DNA of 64,000 bases from Shewanella yunxiaonensis (GTDB taxonomy: Bacteria; Pseudomonadota; Gammaproteobacteria; Enterobacterales; Shewanellaceae). The notes beneath the pieces were generated by a model. That model was not told the DNA's origin. It searched no databases and worked only from the letters and a program-made list of their open reading frames with translations. This document shows positions 49,888 to 57,926 of the stretch, in pieces (position 1 is the stretch's first letter; every line of letters begins with the position of its first letter). A program made the position numbers and the translations under genes. The DNA lies in contig NZ_CP073587.1 of NCBI RefSeq assembly GCF_018223345.1, forward strand, positions 2,515,001 through 2,579,000. Reading direction: 5' to 3'.

Positions 49888-50745
49888 ATGACACAGAATC
49901 AAACCCCATACGAAAACGCGGAAGCCCTGGCTAAGTTGACTCTAGGCAAAACCACTCGTTACCGCGATACCTATGCACCAGAATTGTTACAGGCAGTGCC
50001 AAGGCAATTAAATCGTGATGCCATTGCATTGTCTGCCCCAATGCCCTTTCACGGCGCCGATATCTGGACCGCATACGAGCTGTCCTGGCTGAACACTAAA
50101 GGAAAGCCAATGGTGGCCATGGCCGAAGTCCATCTGGATGCTGAAAGTAAGAATCTGGTGGAGTCAAAGTCATTCAAACTTTATCTCAACAGTTTTAACC
50201 AGACCAAAGTTGAATCTGTAGAACAACTGCAACAGATGCTGACACAAGACTTGTCTCGCTGTGCAGATGGAAACGTAGCGGTAAAGGTGATTGAGCCAAA
50301 ACAATTTTCGGGACAACGTATTACAGAACTTCCAGGGATCTGTATTGATGATATTGATATCGATGTTGTGGAGTACAGTTTCAATCCTGACTGGTTGCGC
50401 AATAGCACTGACAGCAAACAGATCGTTGCTGAAACCCTGAATTCTAACTTGTTAAAATCTAACTGTCTTATCACCTCTCAACCTGACTGGGGTAGCGTGA
50501 TGATCCGGTATCAGGGGCCCAAGATCGATCGGGAAAAGTTACTGCATTACTTGATCTCATTCCGTCAACATAATGAGTTTCATGAACAATGTGTCGAGCG
50601 CATATTTACAGATCTCAAGCGTTATTGTCAGTGCAGTAAATTGACGGTATATGCACGTTATACCCGTCGAGGTGGATTGGATATCAACCCTTTTCGCAGC
50701 GACTTTGAACATCTGCCAGAAAGCAATCGCCTGGCACGGCAATAA
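49888..50745 (+). CDS. queF: NADPH-dependent 7-cyano-7-deazaguanine reductase
   Basis: Reduces preQ0 to preQ1 in queuosine synthesis. Type II two-domain QueF of 285 residues (282 in E. coli). The catalytic Cys is in [16 protein letters not shown] (about 193) and the substrate Glu region follows in [17 protein letters not shown]. The start is ATG 49888 ([17 protein letters not shown]) by family match; the frame stays open far upstream but that part overlaps syd in antisense. Its last 62 bases overlap the convergent PPTase frame. Confidence 0.95.
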   Translation: MTQNQTPYENAEALAKLTLGKTTRYRDTYAPELLQAVPRQLNRDAIALSAPMPFHGADIWTAYELSWLNTKGKPMVAMAEVHLDAESKNLVESKSFKLYLNSFNQTKVESVEQLQQMLTQDLSRCADGNVAVKVIEPKQFSGQRITELPGICIDDIDIDVVEYSFNPDWLRNSTDSKQIVAETLNSNLLKSNCLITSQPDWGSVMIRYQGPKIDREKLLHYLISFRQHNEFHEQCVERIFTDLKRYCQCSKLTVYARYTRRGGLDINPFRSDFEHLPESNRLARQ

Positions 50746-51478
50746 CATCGGACAAGTTCCCAGCTTGTAGATACCAAGTATCGGGTGAATCCTGACACAC
50801 CCGATAGAGGTTGAGCGAGTCGCCATTAGCCGAAGAAAATGGCGATTCGCTACCGACGGCTAACGCCAAAGATGTGTCACCCACTGCGCCATGTAAAATA
50901 CACCAGCTGAAGTGTTGTGCAAATCCGTCACCAGACACTGAGTTTAAAGAAAAATTAGCGAGTGGCTGCGATGAATTCAGATCAAAACTAAAGGTATTTA
51001 ACCCTTGAGATAGCCCTTGGCCAGTGGCTTTGACATAAGCTTCCTTCATTACCCAAAGACGATAAAACGCAGCGGTATAATCCTCTTTTGATAGCGCCAT
51101 TAACTGTGCTTGTTCTGCCGCTGAAAAATAATGCTCAGCGATCGAACGAATATTGCGACTGCGCTTAATTTGTTCAACATCAACACCGACGCAGCTAGAT
51201 GTTGTCGCCTGTTCCAACACCGCAATCACCAACCAATCGCGGCTATGACTCAAATTAAACTGCAATTGACTATGCGCTTGTTGAATATCAATCAGTGTGG
51301 GCTTTCCGTGGGCTCCCGTCTGGAATCGCCAATCATCCGGAGAAAAGTTTTGATGAAGCGACAGACAATAGCGCAACAGTTGCTGATTTAGCCGTCGACG
51401 CGACGTTGGAGATGCCGCTTCAGACGGTGCCTGTATGTATGAACTTTTATAACGATGACAATAGAGACGGATAATCAT
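50684..51478 (-). CDS. 4'-phosphopantetheinyl transferase (Sfp type)
   Basis: Activates acyl or peptidyl carrier proteins by transfer of phosphopantetheine from CoA. Both signature motifs are present: [12 protein letters not shown] and [19 protein letters not shown]. Residue Lys/Asn pattern [16 protein letters not shown] is also typical. The ATG at 51478 ([10 protein letters not shown]) gives 264 residues. The C-terminal ~20 residues are encoded opposite the queF end. In Shewanella such an enzyme can serve polyunsaturated fatty acid synthases, but no pfa gene is in the window, so the partner is unknown. Confidence 0.85.
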   Translation of the reverse strand: MIIRLYCHRYKSSYIQAPSEAASPTSRRRLNQQLLRYCLSLHQNFSPDDWRFQTGAHGKPTLIDIQQAHSQLQFNLSHSRDWLVIAVLEQATTSSCVGVDVEQIKRSRNIRSIAEHYFSAAEQAQLMALSKEDYTAAFYRLWVMKEAYVKATGQGLSQGLNTFSFDLNSSQPLANFSLNSVSGDGFAQHFSWCILHGAVGDTSLALAVGSESPFSSANGDSLNLYRVCQDSPDTWYLQAGNLSDVIAVPGDCFLADVQSRCEKG

Positions 51479-51804
51479 AGTCTGGTGTCTTATAAAAATT
51501 TCGCCTTGAAAGTAACACCATTTTTGAAGGTGAAACGGCAGTCGGCAAGCGACCTTTTGGGATAGTGTATCACATCGCAACAGATCGCTTTTGCCACGCT
51601 GATTGTTGAAAGCAGGCACGACAGTTTCGCGATTGACTATACTCATCTATTAATCCACCGATATCTGCTCCAACGGGTGCACGCGCTTTTTCCAGTCTCA
51701 TCGTCATTCAGGGATTGTTAAGCCAACACCGCATATTGTGTAAACAAAATTAAAGTTTTTGTAACCCAATGTTTGGAACTCACAAGATTGAAAGGGAGTA
51801 ATCG

Positions 51805-52791
51805 ATGAAACACAGCAAATTATTTTATCTCACACCAGTAGTTGCCTCTATGATGCTGGTAGCTTGTGGCGGCAGCGATACCACTGACCCTACTAAAAAT
51901 ATGGCGAAAGTGTCCTTTTCCGTTTCTGATGCACCAGTGGATAGCGCCCAAAAGGTCGTCATTGCCTTTGATCAAATTGAATTGGTGAAAAGCGGTCAGG
52001 ACAACATTGTATTAGACGTTTCTGGCCCGAACGGCGAAAGCTACCGGCAACTCGACTTAATGCAATATCAAGGCACTGACAGTGCCATGATCATCACGGA
52101 CCAGCCGATTCCAACTGGGACATACGACAACCTGATCCTGCATATCCTAGATGAATCTACCGGTTCAGATCTGAGCTATGTTGTAGATGACAACGGACAG
52201 ATCCCGCTTAAACAACCCAGCCAAAAATTACAACTTGGCGGGTTCACAGTCGGCCAGGACAGTGTCCAGAGCTTTACCATTGAGTTTGATTTACGCCAAT
52301 CCTTGGTAGAAAACAGTAATGGGGCTCGATATAACCTCAAGCCTCACGGCGTAAAAATCCTTAACAACGCCGCTGTTGCTGCCGTATATGGCAATGTTGA
52401 CATCAACCTCTTCGGTGCTAACGGATGTAACGCCGATACCGGCAACTTTGTCTATGTTTACCCTGGTCATAGCTTGGACAGCAGTAAACTTGCTGACAAT
52501 TACGACCCGGATACCAATACCGCTACGCTGCCAGAGGGGATTATTGAACCATATGCCTCCACTGGTGTGACCTGGGATTCTGGAAACTACGGAAGTTACT
52601 CGTTTGGATATCTGCCTACCGGTGACTATACTGTTGCCTTTACCTGCAGCGCTGAAAATGACGAGCCGTCCCAATATGATGGTATTGTCATTCCTAATCC
52701 AACTGAGCAATTGCATGAAATATCAGTGGTCGCCGGTCAGGATGTACAGCAGGATTTCAATGCAGTAGTCGCACCAACAACCGCACAATAA
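51805..52791 (+). CDS. DUF4382 domain lipoprotein
   Basis: Lipoprotein of 328 residues: signal peptide with lipobox LVAC (Cys21), then a DUF4382 beta-sandwich (about 35-195, AKVSFSVSDAPVDSAQKVVI) and a second beta-rich, possibly carboxypeptidase-regulatory-like region (FGYLPTGDYTVAFTC). Likely anchored at the outer membrane; function unknown. A strong AAAGGGAG ribosome site precedes the ATG. Followed by a terminator, so monocistronic. Confidence 0.85.
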   Translation: MKHSKLFYLTPVVASMMLVACGGSDTTDPTKNMAKVSFSVSDAPVDSAQKVVIAFDQIELVKSGQDNIVLDVSGPNGESYRQLDLMQYQGTDSAMIITDQPIPTGTYDNLILHILDESTGSDLSYVVDDNGQIPLKQPSQKLQLGGFTVGQDSVQSFTIEFDLRQSLVENSNGARYNLKPHGVKILNNAAVAAVYGNVDINLFGANGCNADTGNFVYVYPGHSLDSSKLADNYDPDTNTATLPEGIIEPYASTGVTWDSGNYGSYSFGYLPTGDYTVAFTCSAENDEPSQYDGIVIPNPTEQLHEISVVAGQDVQQDFNAVVAPTTAQ

Positions 52792-52799
52792 TACTACCG

Positions 52800-52825
52800 G
52801 GACAAAGCGGTTAAGCGCTTTGTCC
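52800..52825 (+). terminator. Terminator of the DUF4382 gene
   Basis: GGACAAAGCG and CGCTTTGTCC form a perfect 10-pair stem with a six-base loop, followed by TGCTTTTG. Confidence 0.8.
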
Positions 52826-53023
52826 TGCTTTTGATATCTGCCTAACGCAAATTCAGCAACTGAGTACCCGCGCCCCCCAGGCTTCCCCATTTCCGCTTTA
52901 TCGTTTTCCGGTCTAAAGTGACATCATTCAAGCTGACCTTACAGAATAAATGACAGAAAATTAAGTTGTGTACAATTTTTATTTCAACCTATACTGCCAT
53001 CAGAAAAACCATTGGAGAAGCAT

Positions 53024-53512
53024 ATGAGCAGCTCGATATATGATATTGATATTATTGATATTCAAGGAAATAAAAGCAATCTCGCCTTATATAAAAATAA
53101 AGTCATGTTAATTGTAAACACTGCTAGCAAATGTGGTTTTACGCCTCAATATCAGGGCCTAGAGGAGCTATACCAAGAGTTTAAAGATAACGGGTTGGTG
53201 GTTTTAGGATTTCCTTGTAATCAGTTTGGCGCACAGGAGCCGGGCAATGAACAAGAGATTGCTAGATTCTGTGAGCTCAACTATGGCGTCAGTTTTCCGC
53301 TGTTCGCAAAAATCGACGTCAATGGTGCTAATGCTCATCCCTTGTATCAATTTTTGAAAAAACAGGCGCCTGGCGTTTTCGGTTCTTCAGCAATCAAATG
53401 GAACTTCACTAAATTTTTAGTAAATCGCGAAGGAAATGTAGTTGACCGGTTTGCACCGACAACCAAGCCAGATGCATTGAAAAAGCAACTATCTGAATTA
53501 TTGAAGTTATAA
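53024..53512 (+). CDS. Glutathione peroxidase family protein (Cys type)
   Basis: Thiol peroxidase reducing peroxides. Catalytic Cys37 sits in NTASKCGFTPQ, with the Gln of FPCNQFGAQEPG (about 69-80) and the Trp of KWNFTKFL. It uses Cys, not selenocysteine. The ATG at 53024 has GGAGAAG five bases upstream; a TTG 12 bases earlier lies inside that site. 162 residues, cytoplasmic (no signal). The electron donor may be thioredoxin, as in most bacterial members. The tandem RNA array starts right after it. Confidence 0.93.
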   Translation: MSSSIYDIDIIDIQGNKSNLALYKNKVMLIVNTASKCGFTPQYQGLEELYQEFKDNGLVVLGFPCNQFGAQEPGNEQEIARFCELNYGVSFPLFAKIDVNGANAHPLYQFLKKQAPGVFGSSAIKWNFTKFLVNREGNVVDRFAPTTKPDALKKQLSELLKL

Positions 53513-53529
53513 TTTTCTGTTGAAATTTT

Positions 53530-53677
53530 TATGGAATGTTGGAACCTTTTATTCCCTGAATACTCCAATGAAATGAGCAGAGATTTTTTGTTCATCATTC
53601 TCCCTAGCGGGGCTTCTAGCGCAGCCCCATTGATCCAGATGGATCAGAAGGCAGTCATCATGTGACTGCCTTTTTTT
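53530..53677 (+). ncRNA. Tandem sRNA candidate, unit 1
   Basis: Opens with a GGAAT/ATTCC hairpin (53533-53555), then core TTCATCATTCTCCCT (53591-53605), stem GGGGCT/AGCCCC (53609-53628) with loop TCTAGCGC, and terminator AAGGCAGTCA/TGACTGCCTT with seven T (53648-53677). It starts 18 bases after the glutathione peroxidase stop, so it could also be that mRNA's 3' UTR. Boundaries at the 5' end are estimated. Confidence 0.65.
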
Positions 53678-53689
53678 ATGGCATGTCGA

Positions 53690-53845
53690 GATTATTTTCA
53701 TCATCAGGGAACTGACAGATTTATTATATGTCTTACGTATTAGAGCCGATGAGCTCGGTTTTCCCTTTTAACTGAGCGTCCCGTTATCGGTTTCTACTCC
53801 TTGTAAATTCCTTCTTTTCGGCAACTGGATAGTTGCCGTTTTTTT
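53690..53845 (+). ncRNA. Tandem sRNA candidate, unit 2 (divergent)
   Basis: Bounded by terminator CGGCAACT/AGTTGCCG with seven T (53819-53845). It has TTTTCATCATC followed by AGGGAAC near its 5' end and a separate TTCCCTTTT (53761-53769), so the core is split or degenerate, and the CTAGCGC loop is missing. Probably a diverged member. Confidence 0.45.
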
Positions 53846-53871
53846 ATTTAGGGCTTTTAAAAATATTTTGC

Positions 53872-54031
53872 GTTCCCTGGGAACTAATGAATGTAGGTCT
53901 AGTCTGATTAAGCAAGACATGGTCTTGTGTTTCATCATCTCCCTTTTGACAAATACTGTGCTAGTCCACAGCATGTTTGTCCTGCTATAAAGTATTAATA
54001 TTCCGGCAACCTTTGGGTTGCCGCTTTTTTT
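53872..54031 (+). ncRNA. Tandem sRNA candidate, unit 3
   Basis: Begins with the palindrome GTTCCCTGGGAAC, then shared block AGTCTGATTAAG, hairpin AAGACATGGTCTT (53914-53926), core TTCATCATCTCCCTTTT (53931-53947), a two-part stem GACAAA..CTGTG/CACAG..TTTGTC with loop CTAGTC (53948-53981), and terminator CGGCAACC/GGTTGCCG with seven T (54004-54031). Confidence 0.7.
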
Positions 54032-54051
54032 ATAAATCCTAAAAAATTTCG

Positions 54052-54208
54052 TCCTTCATGGGAACTAAAGACTGCAAGCTTAGTCTGATTAAGTAAGACT
54101 TGGTCTTGTGTTTCATCATCTCCCTTTTTGACAGACACGGCTCTAGCGCACTGTGATTTTGTCACTTTACATGATTCATTCCGGCAACCTTGGGGTTGCC
54201 ATTTTTTT
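54052..54208 (+). ncRNA. Tandem sRNA candidate, unit 4
   Basis: Close copy of unit 3: shared block TTAGTCTGATTAAG, hairpin AAGACTTGGTCTT (54095-54107), core TTCATCATCTCCCTTTTT (54112-54129), stem TGACA..CACGG/CTGTG..TGTCA with loop CTCTAGCGCA (54129-54164), and terminator GGCAACC/GGTTGCC with seven T (54183-54208). Only about 30 bases separate it from the end of unit 3. Confidence 0.7.
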
Positions 54209-54319
54209 GTCACGCTAACGCGCTCAATAACGGCCGTTTCGATTAAATCACTTCGACACAACTTTATGATTTCTTAATGGCGTTAAACAGATTTAAAATT
54301 CTCAACTAAAAATTAAACC

Positions 54320-54465
54320 ATTTTTGAACTATTTCGAAGACGCCCAGTCATATCTTATGAAACGGATTTTCGTGTTCATCATTAACTCCCTTGGAGAGCA
54401 CATCGTTCTAGCGCACTGTGTGCTTTCAAATAATTCTCTGGCAACCTTTGGTTGCCATTTTTTTT
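54320..54465 (+). ncRNA. Tandem sRNA candidate, unit 5
   Basis: Core TTCATCATTAACTCCCTT (54375-54392), then a nine-pair stem GAGAGCACA/TGTGCTTTC (one G-T) whose loop contains TTCTAGCGCACTG (54394-54427), and terminator GGCAACC/GGTTGCC with eight T (54440-54465). The 5' part is unlike units 3 and 4; the start is a guess. Confidence 0.65.
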
Positions 54466-54567
54466 GTCAGAACGCACATAAAGTTGACTAATTAACAATA
54501 GCTGTTCATTTATGTTACAGATGAAAATCCTAATAAATGTTATTTGATAAAATTTATTAGATTTTAA

Positions 54568-54706
54568 GGAACTGTTTTGAACAACAGTAGTCTGAAAGGA
54601 CGATAGGTTTTGATTTTCATCATATCCTCCCTTTTGAAATAGCGCGATTTTTCAGAATGTGTGTCTGAAAATACTAAGCGACCCCCATGGGTCGCTCTTT
54701 TTTTTT
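54568..54706 (+). ncRNA. Tandem sRNA candidate, unit 6
   Basis: GGAACTG near the 5' end, hairpin CTGTT/AACAG, core TTCATCATATCCTCCCTTTT (54616-54635), TAGCGCG, an eight-pair stem TTTTCAGA/TCTGAAAA (54649-54671), and terminator AGCGACCC/GGGTCGCT with nine T (54677-54706). The T-run overlaps the stop codon of convergent ubiT. Confidence 0.62.
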
Positions 54707-55238
54707 AGGCCGGTTGCACCTGTGTGATAGAGGTTTGCTGTAGCCACAGCAATGATTTTGCCAGCTTATCCAGAAGAGTTCGCACTGATGACGGAAATTG
54801 TTGTAAGTCAATCGCCAGCAACATATTTTTGACCTCGAGCCCTAACTCTGTATCACCTTCAATACACAGTCTTCGTTGAAAAAATAGAGTATCGGGATCT
54901 TCCTTACCAGCAGCGACAAGCAATAAATCGCCACTGTTCGCACTAAACGTCACAGCAGGCGAGCTAACTGGTCTTACTGTAAATCTGTGCTCAAAGCTAA
55001 CTTCAAAAGATAACTGAAGATCAGCAACAGATACGGCTACCCAATGACCCTGTAAAAATTCCAGTTCATCGGCGGCAATCTGCTCAGATAACAGGTGTTG
55101 CAGCAATTGTTCTATCACTTTCGCTTTCGCAGCAAAAGGGATCATCACCAGTGGTTTTGCGGCGATTTTAGGCACTACAACCAACAACTCCTTGGCCATG
55201 CGAGACATCAACTCGTTAGGCATTGTTTTATTCTCCAT
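54705..55238 (-). CDS. ubiT: Anaerobic ubiquinone biosynthesis accessory factor UbiT (SCP2 domain)
   Basis: Lipid-binding SCP2-like protein needed for oxygen-independent ubiquinone synthesis together with UbiU and UbiV. 177 residues; hydrophobic N-terminal region with KPLVMIPFAAKAKVIEQLLQ, then a beta-rich SCP2 fold (VSFEHRFTVRPVSSPAVTFS, GDTELGLEVKNMLLAID). Divergent from ubiUV, which supports the assignment over a generic sterol-carrier label. Confidence 0.9.
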   Translation of the reverse strand: MENKTMPNELMSRMAKELLVVVPKIAAKPLVMIPFAAKAKVIEQLLQHLLSEQIAADELEFLQGHWVAVSVADLQLSFEVSFEHRFTVRPVSSPAVTFSANSGDLLLVAAGKEDPDTLFFQRRLCIEGDTELGLEVKNMLLAIDLQQFPSSVRTLLDKLAKSLLWLQQTSITQVQPA

Positions 55239-55285
55239 TAAAGGCTACCGGCTTGGCATTTTAGCCACTATTTATGATCTCAAAC

Positions 55286-55299
55286 CTGTTTTACATCAA
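55286..55299 (+). promoter_or_regulatory. Possible FNR/EtrA-type site before ubiUV
   Basis: CTGTTTTACATCAA matches TTGATN4ATCAA at eight of ten positions. A -10-like TAAACT at 55322-55327 would place the site near -41, the position of activators that contact RNA polymerase. Weak on sequence alone. Confidence 0.35.
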
Positions 55300-55361
55300 T
55301 TCTTAACAGATCAAACCTCGATAAACTTGCCCCTTTGTATCCATAGGGAGCACTTTTCGAC

Positions 55362-56363
55362 ATGGAACTTCTGTGTCCCGCTGGGAACCTGGCCTCACTG
55401 AAGGCGGCACTGAATGCTGGCGCTGATGCGGTGTACTTGGGATTGAAAGATGACACCAACGCCCGTTCCTTTGCTGGATTAAACTTTACGCCGCAAAGAC
55501 TGCAGGAAGCAGCAACATTAGTTAAACGCAGCAAACGTAAGTTTTATCTGACCATAAATACATTCCCGCAACCGGGGCAAGAACAACGTTGGCATCAAGC
55601 CGTAGACTTGGCTGTGAATAGCAGTGCTGATGGCCTGATCATGGCCGATATTTCGTTATTAGACTATGCCCACAGCCACTACCCAGAAATACCCTTGCAC
55701 CTGTCTGTGCAGGCCAGTGTTACCAATCTGGCAGGGTTGGATTTCTATCAAAAGCAATTCAATATCCAACGTGCCGTGTTACCCAGGGTGTTATCTATTA
55801 AACAAGTCAAAGACCTCGCCAAAGTCAGTCCGGTTGATCTCGAAGTGTTTGCTTTCGGCAGTCTCTGTATCATGGCCGAAGGTCGCTGCCAACTGTCGTC
55901 ATATGTGACAGGCGAATCACCCAATAGCGGCGGTTCGTGTTCGCCAGCTCGCTATGTCCGATGGCAGGAACAAGGTGATAATCGCTTGACCCGTCTTAAT
56001 GAGGTGTTAATCGATCGTTCAGGCATTGATGAACAGATGGGCTATCCGGTGGTCTGCAAAGGTCGGTATTTAGCAGAAGATGCTGGAACCGCACAATTTT
56101 TACTGGAATCCCCCACCAGCTTAAGTACTTTGGAATTGATCCCTGAATTAGCTGCTGCCGGAATAGTGTCGTTAAAAATAGAAGGACGGCAACGCAGTCC
56201 GGCCTATGTCGAACAAGTGACGCGGGTATGGCGAGATGCTATCGATAGCTATTTGGCAGCACCTGCACAATTCCAAAGCAAAAAAGAATGGTTGTCCGCA
56301 CTGGCCAAGGTGTCTGAAGGACAAACCACTACGCTCGGTGCATACGAACGAAGCTGGCAATAG
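55362..56363 (+). CDS. ubiU: UbiU, U32-peptidase-like Fe-S protein
   Basis: With UbiV forms the complex that hydroxylates ubiquinone precursors without oxygen, using prephenate in E. coli. 333 residues (331 in E. coli). The four cluster cysteines are visible: CIMAEGRC, GGSC and VVCKGRY. The N-terminus MELLCPAGNLASLKAALNAG is typical of U32 proteins. GGGAG lies nine bases before the ATG. Ten bases separate it from ubiV. Confidence 0.94.
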   Translation: MELLCPAGNLASLKAALNAGADAVYLGLKDDTNARSFAGLNFTPQRLQEAATLVKRSKRKFYLTINTFPQPGQEQRWHQAVDLAVNSSADGLIMADISLLDYAHSHYPEIPLHLSVQASVTNLAGLDFYQKQFNIQRAVLPRVLSIKQVKDLAKVSPVDLEVFAFGSLCIMAEGRCQLSSYVTGESPNSGGSCSPARYVRWQEQGDNRLTRLNEVLIDRSGIDEQMGYPVVCKGRYLAEDAGTAQFLLESPTSLSTLELIPELAAAGIVSLKIEGRQRSPAYVEQVTRVWRDAIDSYLAAPAQFQSKKEWLSALAKVSEGQTTTLGAYERSWQ

Positions 56364-56373
56364 GAATCAACAG

Positions 56374-57225
56374 ATGAATATATCTTTGGGACCATTGATG
56401 TACTGCTGGTCCAAATCTGATGTTTTTACTTTTTACGATGATGTGGCCAATAGCCCTATCCCACTGGTCTATCTTGGTGAAACAGTGTGCAGTCGGCGGC
56501 GCCAGGTCAAATGGGCTGACTATGTTGCACTGGCAAAAATGCTCCAGTCCACCGGTAAGCAAGTTGTGCTATCCACACTGGCACTTATCGAAACCGCATC
56601 TGAACAAACGGAACTCAGGAAGCAACTAGAAAACGGTGATTTCGCCATAGAAGCAAACGATATGGCGGCGGTTGCGATAGCCAATGAATTAGGAATACCT
56701 TTTATCTGCGGACCCACCATCAACAACTACAACCGAGCAACACTAGATAAAATGGCTGAATGGGGTATGCAACGATTTGTCATGCCAGTCGATCTTTCCT
56801 GTGACTGGTTAAAGGCGGTGTTAACACCTTTAGCAAATTTTGAAGCGGAAGTGATTGGCTATGGTCATTTGCCTTTGGCGCACTCTGCACGTTGTTTCAC
56901 CGCGCGGCTGAAAGGACTGGCAAAGGATGGATGTGGTATTGCCTGTGAACAATACCCACAAGGTGTGCTGGCGCAAACCCAAGAACATCAGCCGTTACTG
57001 CGACTAAACGGGATACAGACGCAGTCTGCCGCCTGTTGTGACTTACGTCAGCAAATACCGGTGATGGAGGCTATAGGCGTTTCGTGGTTCCGAGTGTCAC
57101 CGGTAAATCAGCAATCTATTACCATGGCGACAGAATTAACCCGCGGCGAGTTCCCAGATACTATTGCTGCAAATGCTTGCAATGGGTATTGGCACAACAA
57201 CGCGGGAATGGAAAGGGTTATTTAA
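56374..57225 (+). CDS. ubiV: UbiV, U32-peptidase-like Fe-S protein
   Basis: Partner of UbiU. The ATG at 56374 (MNISLGPLMYCWSK) follows AGGA and gives 283 residues; the frame is open further upstream only through overlap with ubiU. Cluster cysteines are in ETVCSRRRQ, SARCFTARL and DGCGIACEQ. The stop codon overlaps that of the convergent DUF998 gene by three bases. Confidence 0.94.
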   Translation: MNISLGPLMYCWSKSDVFTFYDDVANSPIPLVYLGETVCSRRRQVKWADYVALAKMLQSTGKQVVLSTLALIETASEQTELRKQLENGDFAIEANDMAAVAIANELGIPFICGPTINNYNRATLDKMAEWGMQRFVMPVDLSCDWLKAVLTPLANFEAEVIGYGHLPLAHSARCFTARLKGLAKDGCGIACEQYPQGVLAQTQEHQPLLRLNGIQTQSAACCDLRQQIPVMEAIGVSWFRVSPVNQQSITMATELTRGEFPDTIAANACNGYWHNNAGMERVI

Positions 57226-57926
57226 TCAGAGGGTTGCTTTAAATTGTGGAAGCATTCAAGCAGTAACGTAGCAAGCCATAATATAAACCAACCCAAACTC
57301 AACCATTGCAAAACAGCTGGCCACCACAAATGTGGGCGAGTGATTTCTAACACCATTTCTTGATAGAAGGGTCGATTGCCATCGGTAAAATCCAATTCAA
57401 ATAATGGTAAAAATAGGAATACGGCGAAATTGATACAGCTAAGTAATGCCGTTACCCATCCCCAACGCAGATGATTTCCAGCCAATGAAACCGCCTGATT
57501 CACCATAAACATCAATGTGGTAGCACACCCAAAAATAAAAAACCACTTCAACATGAACACATGAAGGTGATAGACATTGACCGGAAACAACCCAATGCCC
57601 GCTAAGGCCATACAGGTAACGGCTAACCCCAAATAACTCAATACACCAGTGATGGTTTGTGATAACTGCAAAGAATAGAGGCTAAACAGCACTAAGCTTA
57701 AGCTGCCAAAAAACAGGCCACCATTTAACGCCACAGCAAACGGAGAATGGCCATAATTACCCAATTCACTCATGGTGTGGTTGGTAAGTCTAAAACTGTC
57801 ATCTGCCAGTGCACTGTACCCGGCAACCGACAGGATCACGCCCAGCAATAATCCGAGGAGTCCGAGAATCCCGAACCCCAGCGCCAATCTATTCAATCGC
57901 TGCTTTTTTCCGATCATTACTGTCAT
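57222..57926 (-). CDS. DUF998 family membrane protein
   Basis: About 234 residues with six predicted membrane helices. The segment LTNHTMSELGNYGHSPFAVA after helix 1 is the DUF998 pattern. Function unknown. Start uncertain: ATG 57926 or 57917 (the latter has GGGGA seven bases before); an upstream in-frame start at 57977 adds an unconserved leader. Convergent with ubiV, sharing bases of both stop codons. Confidence 0.8.
   Translation of the reverse strand: MTVMIGKKQRLNRLALGFGILGLLGLLLGVILSVAGYSALADDSFRLTNHTMSELGNYGHSPFAVALNGGLFFGSLSLVLFSLYSLQLSQTITGVLSYLGLAVTCMALAGIGLFPVNVYHLHVFMLKWFFIFGCATTLMFMVNQAVSLAGNHLRWGWVTALLSCINFAVFLFLPLFELDFTDGNRPFYQEMVLEITRPHLWWPAVLQWLSLGWFILWLATLLLECFHNLKQPSD

Noticed and set aside
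53768..54261. Two similar minus-strand frames across the RNA array (53768-53974 and 53995-54261)
   Set aside because: Their likeness comes from the repeated RNA units read in antisense. Neither has a ribosome site, and both run through terminator hairpins.
53530..54706. Reading the repeats as CRISPR, REP or insertion-sequence remnants
   Set aside because: Unit length is uneven (about 140-260 bases), conserved parts are short and separated, stems differ in sequence but keep pairing, and each unit ends in a hairpin plus T-run on one strand only.
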